From an uncultured Bacteroidales bacterium (lineage in GTDB: Bacteria; Bacteroidota; Bacteroidia; Bacteroidales; Tenuifilaceae): a DNA stretch of 63,039 nt. Below the pieces are notes generated by a model. It searched no databases and was not told where the DNA came from. It was given only the letters and a program-made list of their open reading frames with translations. The translations under genes and the position numbers were made by a program. Location of the stretch: contig CALBBQ010000031.1 of NCBI GenBank assembly GCA_937926785.1, positions 1 to 63,039 on the forward strand, written 5' to 3'. This document shows, piece by piece, positions 1 to 11,100 of this stretch (within the stretch, counting starts at the first letter, position 1; each line of letters opens with the position of its first letter).

Positions 1-647
1 AAAGCAATGACTTAACAAATGTTTTGAGTGGACTTAGGTTTTGCATATCATTTAGTTTAAGGGTTATGCAGAAACTACTTTTTTGCGAAAACGATTGCGA
101 TTTCAAATTTATAGTGGGGAGTTTCTAAAGTCCATTTTTTAGGTTCATCATTAATAACGTTGCAGAAAAAAAGCATTTTGTGGCGATTGCTTAAACCTAC
201 ATCATATATAAATTTTACTTATGTAAATAACATGTAATCAATAGATTATGTTCGGTTGTTTTATATAAATTTTCAGAGTTAGAAACCAGTGGTATGGTGG
301 TAGGCTTAGAAACTATTTTGGTTTTTAGGTAGGAATAAGTGCGAATCAAAGATAGAGGTTTGAGACTAAATATGGGAGAACTTTTGTATAAGGGGCATTA
401 TTCAGTGGAAAGTTGGTTGTTAGGAATTCCAACATTTCAAGACAAGTCTATGGCTTAACCTGGAATCAATTTATCTCAAGTATTATTAATTTCCATTTGT
501 AAAGCCTTTCTATGTGAATTTGCCATCAAGAGTTTAGTTAGTGTTATCCTGTTTTAGTTTTTGCAAAATGATATGGATAAAGAAGTGTACCGAGAGTTCT
601 GTAAAAATTGATTCAGTGAACCTTTTATGTGGGAGCTTGCAGAAGGT
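1..647. other. Gene-free AT-rich stretch at the window edge
   Basis: No open frame here has the length or composition of a real gene, and I see no tRNA-like or terminator-like structure. A 60-codon minus-strand frame at 554-736 overlaps the end of the next gene and has no recognisable content. The stretch probably holds the 3' flank of the sensor gene that ends at 648 and the flank of something outside the window. Confidence 0.5.
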
Positions 648-3500
648 TTAGAATCGAAGAATGAAATCGTTGAGATTATCATCGGCTCCGAGTTCAAGCC
701 TTTTTCTGAGCCTATAGCGGCGTTCCTCAACGCCACGGATTGTAATATTCAATAGTGGAGCAATCTCTTTGGAAGATAGGTTAAGTCGAAGGTAGGCACA
801 CAGCCTCAAATCGCTGGGAGTAAGAGCTGGATACATTTCCTTTAATCTTTTGAAGAAGTCGTGATGTGCCTGATCAAATAGTTGTTCAAAAATTTTCCAG
901 TCGTGTTCGCTTTCGATATTTTGTGTAATTAATTTAGTAATGCGGTTATAGTACTTATTTGGGATGCGATAGCCAAGTTCGTCTTTTAAGTTTTCTAGTT
1001 CAGTAGCAATGTCCTGTAAAAGTTGATTTTTCCTGATTATAGCCATTGTGTTAAGGGCAAGTTGAGAATTTTTGTATTCGATATCTGTCTGGAGTTTTTC
1101 ATTCTGGAGCTTAATGATGATTTTTTCTTGCTCTTCTTTTTCTCTTTCGATCTTTTCCAGCTCTTCTTTCCTTTTCTGCTCGTATTGCTTTCGAACTTTT
1201 CGACGGTACGAAACTCTTGTGAACACAGTGATAGCAATTGCTAATAGTAGGTAAATTAGAAAAGCTTTCCACGATGCCAAAAAGGGTGGTTTTACTTCGA
1301 TATTAATTTTAGAAGGAGGCGACAGTTGCCCCTTAGGGTTCAGCGTTCGCACTAAAAATTCGTAGTTTCCTGGAGGTAATCGTTTGTAATCGACATTTGT
1401 GCTCGTTTCCCAATTACTCCAGCTTTTATCTACCCCTTTGAGTTTATACTGATAGTAATGTTTTATACCGATGATGTCTTTTGAGGTAAAAGAGAATGTC
1501 ACATTGTTTTTTCTCCAGGGTACAATAAAAATCCCTTTGGAATTCGCTTCGACTATTGTTTTGGTATCAGACCCATTCCAGGCGCTAACTTCAGTTATTG
1601 TTGGTTGTTGGTTCGAGTCCGATAGTTTTTGCACTCTATCCAAGTTGAGTAGAGCAAACCCATTATCCAGGCAAAAGAGGTGGGTGCTATCGTTAATGGC
1701 CACGATATTTTCATACCCTTCAACAAGTTCAATGCCATATGCATCGGGTATGACTCTGTACAACAGTTTAACTTGTCCATACCGTATCTCAAAAAGTCCC
1801 CACTCATCATCTTTAATAAGCCAGTAGAGGCTTCCGGGTAGCGATATGATTGCTTTGCAGGTCTCAAAGCCCTGCAGTTGAATATTCAGATCATTAAATG
1901 GAATAAAACGCAGGGAGATATCATCCCATCGAAGTATTCCTTTTTCCGATGGGATAACGATTCTATTTTCCAGCTTGTATATTCTGTTGGTTGAGAAGTT
2001 TAGGTTATGCAGAATTCCAATGGTGTCAATTTTCTGAATGTATGAAATATCTCTACTTGCTTGGGCTTTGAAAATACCCGTAACCGTATGTCCTAGCCAT
2101 ATGTAGTTTTGAAAATCAACCTGTAAAAAACGGATAGGAGATAAAAAATTTGGAATAATATTTTCAACCCGTAGTTTCCCCTTTTCAAGCTTGTAGGTTA
2201 CTAAATTTCTGTATGTGCTTTGTATGTAGAGTTCATGCTCTGAACCTAAACGTTCAAGGTTATACCCTCCGCTAACATTACATATTTTTGTTAAAGTATT
2301 GTTTTCATATATATAAGTTCCATTATTTAGTCCAAAGTATAATTTTCCGGCTATTTGTTTGGCAAACCAGCTTTGCCCCTGAGTGCCTTGAATAAGTTTT
2401 TTGTTAACAAAGAAATCATTTGGGGTTTGTTCATATTCGTAGATTCCTTGATTAGTAGCCAAGTAAAGTTTCGATTTGAAAAGTGTGCCAGAATAGCAGG
2501 CATACTTTTCGCTTTCGTTGATGTAAGTTGTAATAGGAGAGTTAAAACTTATGTAGCTAATCCCTTTATCTTTACCAACCCAAAGGTTGCCAGACGAATC
2601 TGCTTCTATTGATAGAATTGTGTTGTTTTGGATTGATTTTGAATCGATATGGTGTAAAATCTTACCATTCTTATTGATAATGTAAATTCCATTTAGAATT
2701 GTACCAATTGCTATAAAATCATTTACTGATACTGCAACGTTTGGATTAGATTTTATGAGCTCATTGTCGATATTGGTATTCCATGGGTAAAACGATTTTC
2801 CGTCAAACTTGTATAAGCCCATCGTCGTGGTAACAAAAATAGTATCACCTTGAATCACAACCCCCGATTTTACTTCAGTTTGACCAAAGATCTCGCTACC
2901 CTTAATAAATGTAAGCCCCGAAGTACTTACCCGATACAATCCACCTTGAATTGACTGGGTAAAAAGTTGATTTCCAACTTCCATTAGCAATAGAACTGAA
3001 AAGTTTATGGGTAACCTTTCAACCTTATCGGCCTCGTTTAGATAGTAGATGGTGCCAAAACTTTGAAAAAACACATTCCCCTGGAGGTAAGCTATTCTCC
3101 AGAACTCCTCGTTTTTTAGATCCTTTCTGTAGTATTTGGCTAAGGAGATGTAATCTCCTATGCCATTCTCCTTAATTTCGAAGTACCCAAAGTCTTCAAA
3201 TGTGCCTATGTAGACCCGATTATTTATGGCTAAAACCGATCGAATGGTGGTGTTAGCGGGAAGTGTTTTAAGTCTCCATGTTGCACCATCGTAGTACAAA
3301 AGCCCATAATTATTTGCCGAGTAAAGAACATTTTTGTGTCCCATGCAAACGGACCAGTTCTGATTGCCTGCCTGGTAATCCTTTTTATCGTAATTGTAAA
3401 TGATTAGTGGGTTTTGAGAAAAAAGTGAGAATGGTTGTGTTAAATAAAAAAGAAGCAGGGTACATGGGAGAAGGAGGTTTTTATTAGCCAAAGTGTTCAT
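648..3500 (-). CDS. Beta-propeller/Y_Y_Y sensor with LuxR-like helix-turn-helix
   Basis: This 950-residue one-component membrane regulator has a signal peptide (about residues 1-28). A long periplasmic part of propeller-type repeats follows (for example SSGNLWVGKDKGISYI near 300), then a Y_Y_Y domain at about 670-735. One membrane helix sits near 744-763, a charged coiled coil at 766-840, and a C-terminal helix-turn-helix at about 890-935 (LTPSDLRLCAYLRLNLSSKEIA). The family couples periplasmic ligand binding directly to DNA binding; the ligand is unknown. A TAAATTTG box, matching the Bacteroidota -7 consensus, lies upstream on the minus strand at 3520-3527. The gene follows mnmA on the same strand after 67 bases. 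The second propeller/Y_Y_Y protein, at 4861, shares the outer half but has a phosphatase output. Architecture is clear; target genes are not. Confidence 0.85.
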   Translation of the reverse strand: MNTLANKNLLLPCTLLLFYLTQPFSLFSQNPLIIYNYDKKDYQAGNQNWSVCMGHKNVLYSANNYGLLYYDGATWRLKTLPANTTIRSVLAINNRVYIGTFEDFGYFEIKENGIGDYISLAKYYRKDLKNEEFWRIAYLQGNVFFQSFGTIYYLNEADKVERLPINFSVLLLMEVGNQLFTQSIQGGLYRVSTSGLTFIKGSEIFGQTEVKSGVVIQGDTIFVTTTMGLYKFDGKSFYPWNTNIDNELIKSNPNVAVSVNDFIAIGTILNGIYIINKNGKILHHIDSKSIQNNTILSIEADSSGNLWVGKDKGISYISFNSPITTYINESEKYACYSGTLFKSKLYLATNQGIYEYEQTPNDFFVNKKLIQGTQGQSWFAKQIAGKLYFGLNNGTYIYENNTLTKICNVSGGYNLERLGSEHELYIQSTYRNLVTYKLEKGKLRVENIIPNFLSPIRFLQVDFQNYIWLGHTVTGIFKAQASRDISYIQKIDTIGILHNLNFSTNRIYKLENRIVIPSEKGILRWDDISLRFIPFNDLNIQLQGFETCKAIISLPGSLYWLIKDDEWGLFEIRYGQVKLLYRVIPDAYGIELVEGYENIVAINDSTHLFCLDNGFALLNLDRVQKLSDSNQQPTITEVSAWNGSDTKTIVEANSKGIFIVPWRKNNVTFSFTSKDIIGIKHYYQYKLKGVDKSWSNWETSTNVDYKRLPPGNYEFLVRTLNPKGQLSPPSKINIEVKPPFLASWKAFLIYLLLAIAITVFTRVSYRRKVRKQYEQKRKEELEKIEREKEEQEKIIIKLQNEKLQTDIEYKNSQLALNTMAIIRKNQLLQDIATELENLKDELGYRIPNKYYNRITKLITQNIESEHDWKIFEQLFDQAHHDFFKRLKEMYPALTPSDLRLCAYLRLNLSSKEIAPLLNITIRGVEERRYRLRKRLELGADDNLNDFILRF

Positions 3501-3567
3501 GAAAACAATTATCTTTAAGCAAATTTAATACTTTTTGCATAAAGATAATAATGTAGAGTAAGTAGTA

Positions 3568-4743
3568 TTATTGTGCAATCACGCCGGAACCCAACAGCTC
3601 ATCATCTATATACCAGGCAGCAAACTGGCCGGCAGTTATTCCGCGTTGTGGAACTTCAAAAATCAGGTAATAGCCAATATCGGTGTGGTGAAGAGTTGCT
3701 TTTTGAAGAGGTTGGCGGTATCTGATCCTTGCAAGCACGCTGAGAGTTTCGCCGGGTTTAACCATTAAATCGGGTCGTACCCAGTGCACCTCATTGGAAT
3801 TCATATACAGCCCCATACGGTAGAGTCCTGGATGTGATTGTCCCATACCGGCATATACAATGTTGTTTTCAATATCTGTTGCAATAACAAAGAGTGGCTC
3901 TGCTTTGCCTCCAACATTCAGCCCTTTTCGTTGGCCAATGGTAAAGAATTGGGCTCCCTGGTGCGTGCCAACAACCTTTCCATCCGAAGGCTTGTAATGA
4001 AACGGTGCTGACATTGATATCAAATCATTGTTTTTAATTTCGGGGAGATGTTGGTAAAACTCGGCAGGTATCTCAATGATGTTTCCTTTACGGGCCTTGA
4101 GCTTTTGCTGAAGAAAGACGGGTAAATCGACCTTGCCAACAAAACATATGCCCTGGGAGTCTTTGCGTTCAGCAGTGGCTAGACCCAATTCTGCAGCAAT
4201 CTTTCGAACTTCGGGTTTGTGCAGATGCCCTATTGGAAATAACGCCTTGGCCAGCTGACTTTGGTTGAGCTGGCATAGGAAGTAGCTTTGGTCTTTATTG
4301 GAATCAACTCCTGCAAGTAGTTTATAAACGGGTTGGTTATCTATATAAATAACCTCTTTTTGGCTGTAGTGACCGGTTGCCACATACTTTGCGCCAAGCT
4401 TTAATGCAGCATCCATAAAGGCATCAAACTTGATTTCGCGGTTGCAAAGCACATCGGGGTTTGGGGTTCGGCCTTTAGAGTACTCATCGAACATGTAATC
4501 CACAACTCGTTGCCTGTACTGATCGCTGAGATCAACGAACTCGAACGGAATGTTGAGCTTGCGGGCAACCATTTCGGCGAACTGTTTGTCATCGTCAAAC
4601 GGGCAATCCCCTTTTAGCACACCGGTTGTATCATGCCAGTTTTTCATGAACATACCAATAACCTCATACCCCTGCTGCTTTAAAAGATAAGCGGCAACGC
4701 TTGAGTCAACCCCACCTGACAGACCTACAACAACCCTCTCCAT
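3568..4743 (-). CDS. mnmA: tRNA-specific 2-thiouridylase MnmA
   Basis: MnmA adenylates and thiolates U34 in the anticodons of tRNA-Lys, -Glu and -Gln in the cytosol. The N-terminus carries the PP-loop ATP-binding motif GLSGGVDSS, followed by [15 protein letters not shown] with the first catalytic cysteine and DSQGICFVG with the second. The C-terminal beta domain runs to GVIAQ. I chose the ATG at 4743 (391 residues). The frame is open to 4845, but the extra 34 residues are unlike the family. A TAATTTTG promoter box on this strand at 4765-4772 lies inside that extension, so the transcript should begin just before 4743. The gene is divergent from the phosphatase sensor at 4861. Confidence 0.96.
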   Translation of the reverse strand: MERVVVGLSGGVDSSVAAYLLKQQGYEVIGMFMKNWHDTTGVLKGDCPFDDDKQFAEMVARKLNIPFEFVDLSDQYRQRVVDYMFDEYSKGRTPNPDVLCNREIKFDAFMDAALKLGAKYVATGHYSQKEVIYIDNQPVYKLLAGVDSNKDQSYFLCQLNQSQLAKALFPIGHLHKPEVRKIAAELGLATAERKDSQGICFVGKVDLPVFLQQKLKARKGNIIEIPAEFYQHLPEIKNNDLISMSAPFHYKPSDGKVVGTHQGAQFFTIGQRKGLNVGGKAEPLFVIATDIENNIVYAGMGQSHPGLYRMGLYMNSNEVHWVRPDLMVKPGETLSVLARIRYRQPLQKATLHHTDIGYYLIFEVPQRGITAGQFAAWYIDDELLGSGVIAQ

Positions 4744-4764
4744 TCTATGCTTTTTAGGAACTCG

Positions 4765-4772
4765 CAAAATTA
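4765..4772 (-). promoter_or_regulatory. Putative mnmA promoter -7 box
   Basis: Read on the minus strand this is TAATTTTG, matching the Bacteroidota -7 consensus TAnnTTTG. It sits about 20 bases before the ATG at 4743. A clear -33 element was not found at the usual spacing. It supports the shorter mnmA start. Confidence 0.45.
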
Positions 4773-4860
4773 CTAAATAGCATTCATTTCGCAGTTTTTT
4801 TTTAGGATTATAGGAGTTGAATACTAAAATTCTTAAATTTAACATGATAAAAGTTTATGA

Positions 4861-7800
4861 ATGAAGCTAAGTTTAACTTGGTTGCTTCTTTTTTCTGGAC
4901 TGGTTTCGTTTGCCCAGCGCTATAATATTCAATACATTGGTGTAAAAGATGGCCTTCAGCATTCGTTGGTTACCGGTATTGATCAGGATGCTCAGGGCAG
5001 GGTGTGGTTATCCACAGGCGGTGGGCTATGTTCATACAACGGAGTTGATTTTACCTATATAACCACCCGTGATGGGCTAAACTACACCCGGTTAACCGAT
5101 GTTGTTGTTGAATTGAATGGAAATGTATGGACGAGCTCTGCACATGGAGTTAATTTGATTCGGGGTAGTACAATTACAGGTATCAGCGCCGCGCATTTAG
5201 GTGAGGTTACAGCACTAGGTAAATCTGACAAAGGTGTATGGGCGCTTAGCAATAAGGGCGTTTTTAAGATATATCATACCGATTCGGGTTTATTTTATCA
5301 TTTTTACTCATTACCTTCCAATGTCGGATTGAGTATTAGCCCCATTTTTCAAGATCGTTCAACAACAAGTTTTGTTCATCAAATTAGTTACGACAAGGCG
5401 CTCATTGGATACCAAGGTAATCTATACTTGCTAAATGGCGAAAAGATATTTCCTGTCCCAACTGACAATCCACTTGCAATTAATGCAACAACTATGTCGC
5501 CAGATGGAACAGTTTATTTGGGTACCTCTTCGGGCTTATACAGGTTTGCTGATGGTAAGCTACTAAGGTACTCTCACGTTGTTGCCGATAATCTTGATAT
5601 CATTAAGCTTGCTAAAGTAGGAACCCGATTCTGGTTAATTGCCAAAGAGATAGGTGCCGAGGATTATGGGCTATTTTCAATTGATACCCTCAATGGAAGT
5701 TTTAAACGAGTGATTACCCCCAGAAACGGGTTGCCCGATATCCCCAGTAAGCTTTTTGTTGATCATGAAGAAAACCTCTGGGTCCTCACTAATAACGGAA
5801 TTGCAATTATTAAAGGTGAGGCGTTCATAAGTTATACCACTGCCGATGGGCTTGTTGGAAATAAAATCTGGGGTTTATGCAAAACTTACGACGGAGCATT
5901 ATGGGCAGGAACCATTGGCGAAGGGTTATCTGTTATCACCGACAAAAAAGTACATCAATACACCAAAAAAAATATTTTGCCCGATAACTATGTGGGCAAA
6001 ATATTTCAATCGTCAGATGGAACAATCTATGTGGGAACAAGTAATGCTGGCCTATGTCGTGCATTCTACAACCCTAAAACCGATAGCTACTCGTTTGTCC
6101 GTTTGCCACTTTTGCCCAATGAAAAGCTTCGTATTGATGACATCCTTGAAGATGAGCAGGGACTGCTATGGATAGCCACCTCAAAAGGATTATTTGTAAC
6201 AAGAAACAAAAGAGACTTTAGATTGATTAAGCTTTTTCCATCCGATACCGGCGGTGTTTTCATTCAAAAACTTTTGTTAGATGATCATCGGCATAGATTA
6301 TGGATAGGTACTCGTTTCAATGGAATTTTCTATTTGGAGAAAGGTAAAACAGTTCAATTCCCATTGATTTCACCCAGCGAGGAAATATCAACGATAGCTC
6401 AGGATCGTGAAGGAAATATATGGTTTGGCACACGAAATAACGGAATTTTCCAATACTCTGAGAAAGGGCTTAAACAGATAAGGGAGGAGCACGGAATTGC
6501 TTCAAACCTCATATACATCCTTTATGCCGACAGAGAATCCCTGTGGGTTGGTACTAACCTGGGATTAGATAGAATAAACCTTTCTAGTTTTAGAGATGAA
6601 CGTCTCGAAGTAAGACACTATGGCCCCGATGAGGGTTTGCCCGATTTAGAAACAAACCTTAACGGGGTGTTAAGCGATGGTGAGAATGGGTTTTGGCTGG
6701 CAACCAACGGTGGGTTAGCTCGTTACCAAAAGGAATTTGATAAGCTAAATGCCGTGCCCCCAATAGTAAGCATCTCTGATATAATGCTTCGTTCTCAGAA
6801 AACGAATTGGAATTTATATAACGATGTTGTTGACCCCATAACAGGTTTACCCGATAAGCTTAGGTTGCGTTACAACCAAAACCATCTAACCTTTGAATTC
6901 ATAGGGGTAAGCTTCAAAAATCCCCTGCTCGTAAAGTACGCTTGGTACATGGAGGGGCTAGAGAACAGATGGGTTGAAAGCCGTAACCGGCAAGCAATAT
7001 ACAGCAATCTACCACCTGGAAACACCTACCGTTTTCACCTAAAAGCAGCCAATGCCGATGGGGTTTGGTCAAATGAGGTTGTATCAATACCCATTTACAT
7101 CGCTCCCCCTTTCTGGTCCACATGGTGGTTCAGGATAGCTGTAATTACTGGTATTGTCGCTCTCACATTTCTTTTCATAAGCCACCGTATTAAATCGCTC
7201 AAGGAGAAGCAGGAGGAGCTTGAAGCCATGGTGGAGCAGCGAACCGTTGAACTTAGGGAGCAGCTTGAAATTGTTGATGAAAAGAACCGTCAAATTACCG
7301 ATAGCATTAAGTATGCTAAGTTTTTGCAAGGTTCTATGCTCCCTTCGTTAGATGATATAAAAAGACATTTTAGCGATGCCTTCGTGTTTTATCGACCAAA
7401 GGATTTTGTTAGTGGAGATTTTTACTGGTTCTGCCACAACGATGGATGCTCAATACTTGCCGTAGCCGATTGTACCGGGCATGGTGTGCCTGGTGCCATA
7501 GTTAGTGTGATTTGCGAGAATGCACTACGTACCGCTGTGCGCGAGTGTAATTTCCGGAATACATCGGAAATACTGTTGCGAACAAACCAGCACGTAGTTG
7601 AGTTTTTCAGCCAGTCACAGAAAAATATTCACGATGGCATGGAGTTGGCTTTAGCCATTATTGACCATAGCACCCTTGAAATGGAGTATAGCGGTGCCAA
7701 AATGCCGATATACGTGATTAGCAAAGGCGAACTCATAAAGCTTAAACCAAATATTTATAGAATTGGTTGGGAAATTAGTAAGGTTCAGTACTCATCGCAT

Positions 7801-8034
7801 AAGTTATACTTAAACAAAGATGACATGATTTTTGCCTTTACAGATGGGTTTGGCGACCAGTTTGGTGCCGAAAGTGCCCAAAAGTTTTCCTCATCCAGGT
7901 TGAAAGCATTGCTTTATGACAACAGTAGTCAACCTTATTCATACGTCGAACACATATTGGCCATCACGTTTGACCAATGGAAAGGGTTTTACGAACAGCT
8001 CGATGATGTTCTGGTTATGGGGGTTAAAGTGTAA
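4861..8034 (+). CDS. Beta-propeller/Y_Y_Y sensor with SpoIIE-type serine phosphatase
   Basis: This is a 1057-residue transmembrane protein phosphatase. A signal peptide (LLFSGLVSFAQ, about 1-18) precedes repeated propeller blades (motifs such as DAQGRVWLSTGGGLCSYNG and DREGNIWFGTRNNGIFQYS), a Y_Y_Y domain (about 664-750), one membrane helix (about 756-776) and a coiled coil to about 810. The C-terminal PP2C/SpoIIE domain (about 815-1057) has metal-binding aspartates in VSGDFYW, VADCTGHGVPGA, FTDGFGDQFG and LDDVLVMG. The catalytic set looks complete. Proteins of this type dephosphorylate Ser/Thr-phosphorylated regulators after sensing a periplasmic signal. The substrate is unknown; the SiaC-like DUF1987 protein at 42803 is the type of partner such phosphatases can have, but that link is inference. 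Confidence 0.88.
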   Translation: MKLSLTWLLLFSGLVSFAQRYNIQYIGVKDGLQHSLVTGIDQDAQGRVWLSTGGGLCSYNGVDFTYITTRDGLNYTRLTDVVVELNGNVWTSSAHGVNLIRGSTITGISAAHLGEVTALGKSDKGVWALSNKGVFKIYHTDSGLFYHFYSLPSNVGLSISPIFQDRSTTSFVHQISYDKALIGYQGNLYLLNGEKIFPVPTDNPLAINATTMSPDGTVYLGTSSGLYRFADGKLLRYSHVVADNLDIIKLAKVGTRFWLIAKEIGAEDYGLFSIDTLNGSFKRVITPRNGLPDIPSKLFVDHEENLWVLTNNGIAIIKGEAFISYTTADGLVGNKIWGLCKTYDGALWAGTIGEGLSVITDKKVHQYTKKNILPDNYVGKIFQSSDGTIYVGTSNAGLCRAFYNPKTDSYSFVRLPLLPNEKLRIDDILEDEQGLLWIATSKGLFVTRNKRDFRLIKLFPSDTGGVFIQKLLLDDHRHRLWIGTRFNGIFYLEKGKTVQFPLISPSEEISTIAQDREGNIWFGTRNNGIFQYSEKGLKQIREEHGIASNLIYILYADRESLWVGTNLGLDRINLSSFRDERLEVRHYGPDEGLPDLETNLNGVLSDGENGFWLATNGGLARYQKEFDKLNAVPPIVSISDIMLRSQKTNWNLYNDVVDPITGLPDKLRLRYNQNHLTFEFIGVSFKNPLLVKYAWYMEGLENRWVESRNRQAIYSNLPPGNTYRFHLKAANADGVWSNEVVSIPIYIAPPFWSTWWFRIAVITGIVALTFLFISHRIKSLKEKQEELEAMVEQRTVELREQLEIVDEKNRQITDSIKYAKFLQGSMLPSLDDIKRHFSDAFVFYRPKDFVSGDFYWFCHNDGCSILAVADCTGHGVPGAIVSVICENALRTAVRECNFRNTSEILLRTNQHVVEFFSQSQKNIHDGMELALAIIDHSTLEMEYSGAKMPIYVISKGELIKLKPNIYRIGWEISKVQYSSHKLYLNKDDMIFAFTDGFGDQFGAESAQKFSSSRLKALLYDNSSQPYSYVEHILAITFDQWKGFYEQLDDVLVMGVKV

Positions 8035-8104
8035 CCTTTCCGTATCGAACAAATTGTTATAAAATTGGTTTTTATGAACACATCTACATAAATACATTTA
8101 TAAG

Positions 8105-11100
8105 ATGATTGAAAGAATTGTCCGGTTTAGCCTGCAAAACAAGTTAATAATCATTCTACTAACGCTTACCATTGCTTTTTTTGGCATTTATGCCGTGACT
8201 CAGATACCGGTAGGCGCCGTACCCGATATTACAAATAACCAGGTACAAGTTATTACCACAAGCCGTAACCTGTCAACTCAAGATGTTGAGCAGTTTATTA
8301 CGTACCCTGTTGAGCTGGAAATGTCAAATCTACCGGGAATTAAAGAAATCAGGTCCGTTTCAAAGTTTGGGCTGTCGGTGGTTACAATAGTTTTTGACGA
8401 CAACCTAGGAACATACCTACCCCGGCAGCTGATTGCAGAAAAGCTGAAGAGTGCAGCGGCCAACATACCACAAGGATTTGGCGAGCCTGATATGGGACCT
8501 ATAACAACAGGGCTGGGTGAGATTTACCAGTATGTTTTAGACGTTTTACCTGGGTATGAGCAACGTTACTCGATTACCGATTTACGAACAATTCAGGATT
8601 GGTTTGTGAAGCGTCAACTTTCAGGCATACCTGGGGTGGTTGAGGTGAATACCTGGGGTGGATTTATGAAGCAGTACGAGGTAGCCGTTGACCCCCAGCG
8701 GCTGGCACAGTACAACTTGTCAATTCTGGATGTTCTCAACGCTCTGGAGCAAAATAATGGGGTGGCCGGTGGCGCTTATATTGAACGCGACAACCAGAGT
8801 TACTTTGTTAGGGGCGAGGGTCTGCTCAAATCTATACAGGACATTGAACTTATTCCTATAGCCAATCATAAAGGTATTTCCATTCGGGTATCCGATGTTG
8901 CAGAGGTTCGGTATGGCCATGCCAACCGGTTTGGTGCCATTACGGCAAACGGCCAGGGCGAGAAGGTCATGGGCCAAATTATGATGCTTAAGAACGCTAA
9001 CTCCAATAAGGTGATTGAAGCGGTTAAGAAGAGGGTGGCAGAGGTGCAGAAACATCTGCCCGAAGGCATCGTGATCAATCCAATTGTTGAACGCAGCGAG
9101 CTCATTTCCAAAACCACTGCTACTATACTGGAGAATCTCATCTTTGGTTGCATCATAGTTTTCCTGGTCGTTCTGCTTGTTTTGGGGAACCTAAGAGCAG
9201 CATTGGTAATAGCATCGCTTATACCGTTTTCTCTACTATTTACCATTTCGGTAATGTATATCATGGGTATCGATGCAAACCTGATGAGCCTGGGTGCACT
9301 GGACTTTGGTATTATCATAGATGGAGCTGTAATCATTGTTGAGTACATTGCATTGAAGCTAAGCATTCAAGCTCAACAGGTAGCTGATTCCGATAGCGAA
9401 GGGAAAAAGTCCATCTTCAACTCAGTGTCGTTTGAGGGGGCTACAAAGATGATGAAGTCCGCAATTTTCGGTCAGTTAATCATACTGATTGTTTTTATAC
9501 CAATCCTGTCGTTATCGGGGGTCGAAGGGAAAATGTTTCGGCCTATGGCTTTATCGTTCAGCTTTGCACTGCTTGGAGCCATGTTCTTTGGCTTTACCTG
9601 GCTACCCGTAGCTTCCGCTTTGTTCATTCGTCCACATGTTACGGAGTGGCCGGTAACCCGTTGGATAATGTGGCTGCTGCAATCGTCGTATAAACCTGTT
9701 ATTGAATGGGCATATGGCCATAAACGATGGGTGCTTGGGGCAGCATTAGCCATGCTCTTGTTTTCCGGCTGGGTTTTCACCCGCCTGGGTGCGGAGTTTG
9801 TTCCCACTCTCGATGAGGGAGATTTTGTGATACAGCCAGTTCTGAAAACCGGAACCTCGCTAACCCGTACTACTGAGCTAACGACCATGATGGAGAAAAT
9901 CCTCATCGAACGTTTCCCCGAGGTGGATAAAATTGTTAGCCGAATTGGTGCAGCCGAAGTTCCAACAGACCCCATGTCGATGGAAGAAATCGACATGATA
10001 ATAAAACTAAAACCACGCAAATACTGGGTGAGTGCTAAAGATAAGGAAGAACTTGCGGGCAAGTTTAAGGATGCATTGTCGGTAATACCAAATGTCGAAT
10101 ATGAATTTACACAACCCATTGAGATGCGTTTCAATGAACTTATTACAGGGGTAAGGGCCGATTTAGCCATCAAAATATTTGGTGAGGATCTGGAGATCCT
10201 CAATACAAAGGCAGTGGAAGTAAAACGTTTGATAGATGGAGTACCCGGTGCAGCCGATATCATCATGGAAAAAACAGCAGGATTACCTCAAATCAGCATA
10301 AAGTATTTCAGAGAAAGGCTTTCGCAGTATGCTGTAACGGTTGATGAACTTAATCGAATAGTTCAAACGGCTTTTGCAGGAACTGTTTCAGGGGTAATGT
10401 TTGAGGGTGAAAAACGTTTCGATTTGGTGGTTAGGCTTCCTGATGATTTCAGGCATAGCATAGATAATGTTAAAAATTTAAGCGTAAGGCTGCCAAACGG
10501 AGCCATTGTTCCCTTAACCCAGCTCGCCGATATTACATATGCACAGGGTCCTGCAAAAATATCGCGCGATAACACCCATAGGCGCGTGGTGGTTAGTGTG
10601 AATGTTCGAAATCGCGACTTGGAATCTGTCGTAAAGGATATACAGAAAATCCTAGATTCTAAACTTACCCTACCTGCTGGCTACTATGTAGAGTATGGTG
10701 GACAGTTCGAGAACCTGAGGAATGCTCGCCAAAGGTTGTTGTTTGCTGTTCCTGTGGCACTTGCTCTGATATTCATATTCCTTCATTTTGCTTTTCACTC
10801 GCTTAAGGATGCCATTATGGTGTATACAGCAGTTCCCCTATCCGTAATTGGAGGAATTTTAATGTTGTGGCTGCGAGGAATGCCATTCAGTATCTCTGCT
10901 GCTGTGGGATTCATTGCGCTTTTTGGAGTAGCAGTACTTAATGGGATAGTGCTTATTGAGCATTTAAAAGAGCTTAAAGAGCAAGGTGTAGAAAACTTGC
11001 GTGAACGAATAATGAGAGCCACACGTGACAGACTCCGACCTGTGATGCTTACAGCATCGGCTGCCGCTATGGGATTCCTACCTATGGCCATATCCGCTTC

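Noticed and set aside
554..736. 60-codon minus-strand frame at the left edge
   Set aside because: It overlaps the end of the sensor gene in another frame and has no recognisable content.
4744..4845. N-terminal extension of mnmA to an upstream ATG
   Set aside because: The 34 extra residues do not resemble the family, and a promoter box lies inside them.
9472..10266. 264-codon minus-strand frame opposite czcA
   Set aside because: It lies wholly antisense to a strongly conserved RND gene, has a Ser/Ile-rich shadow composition and no domain.
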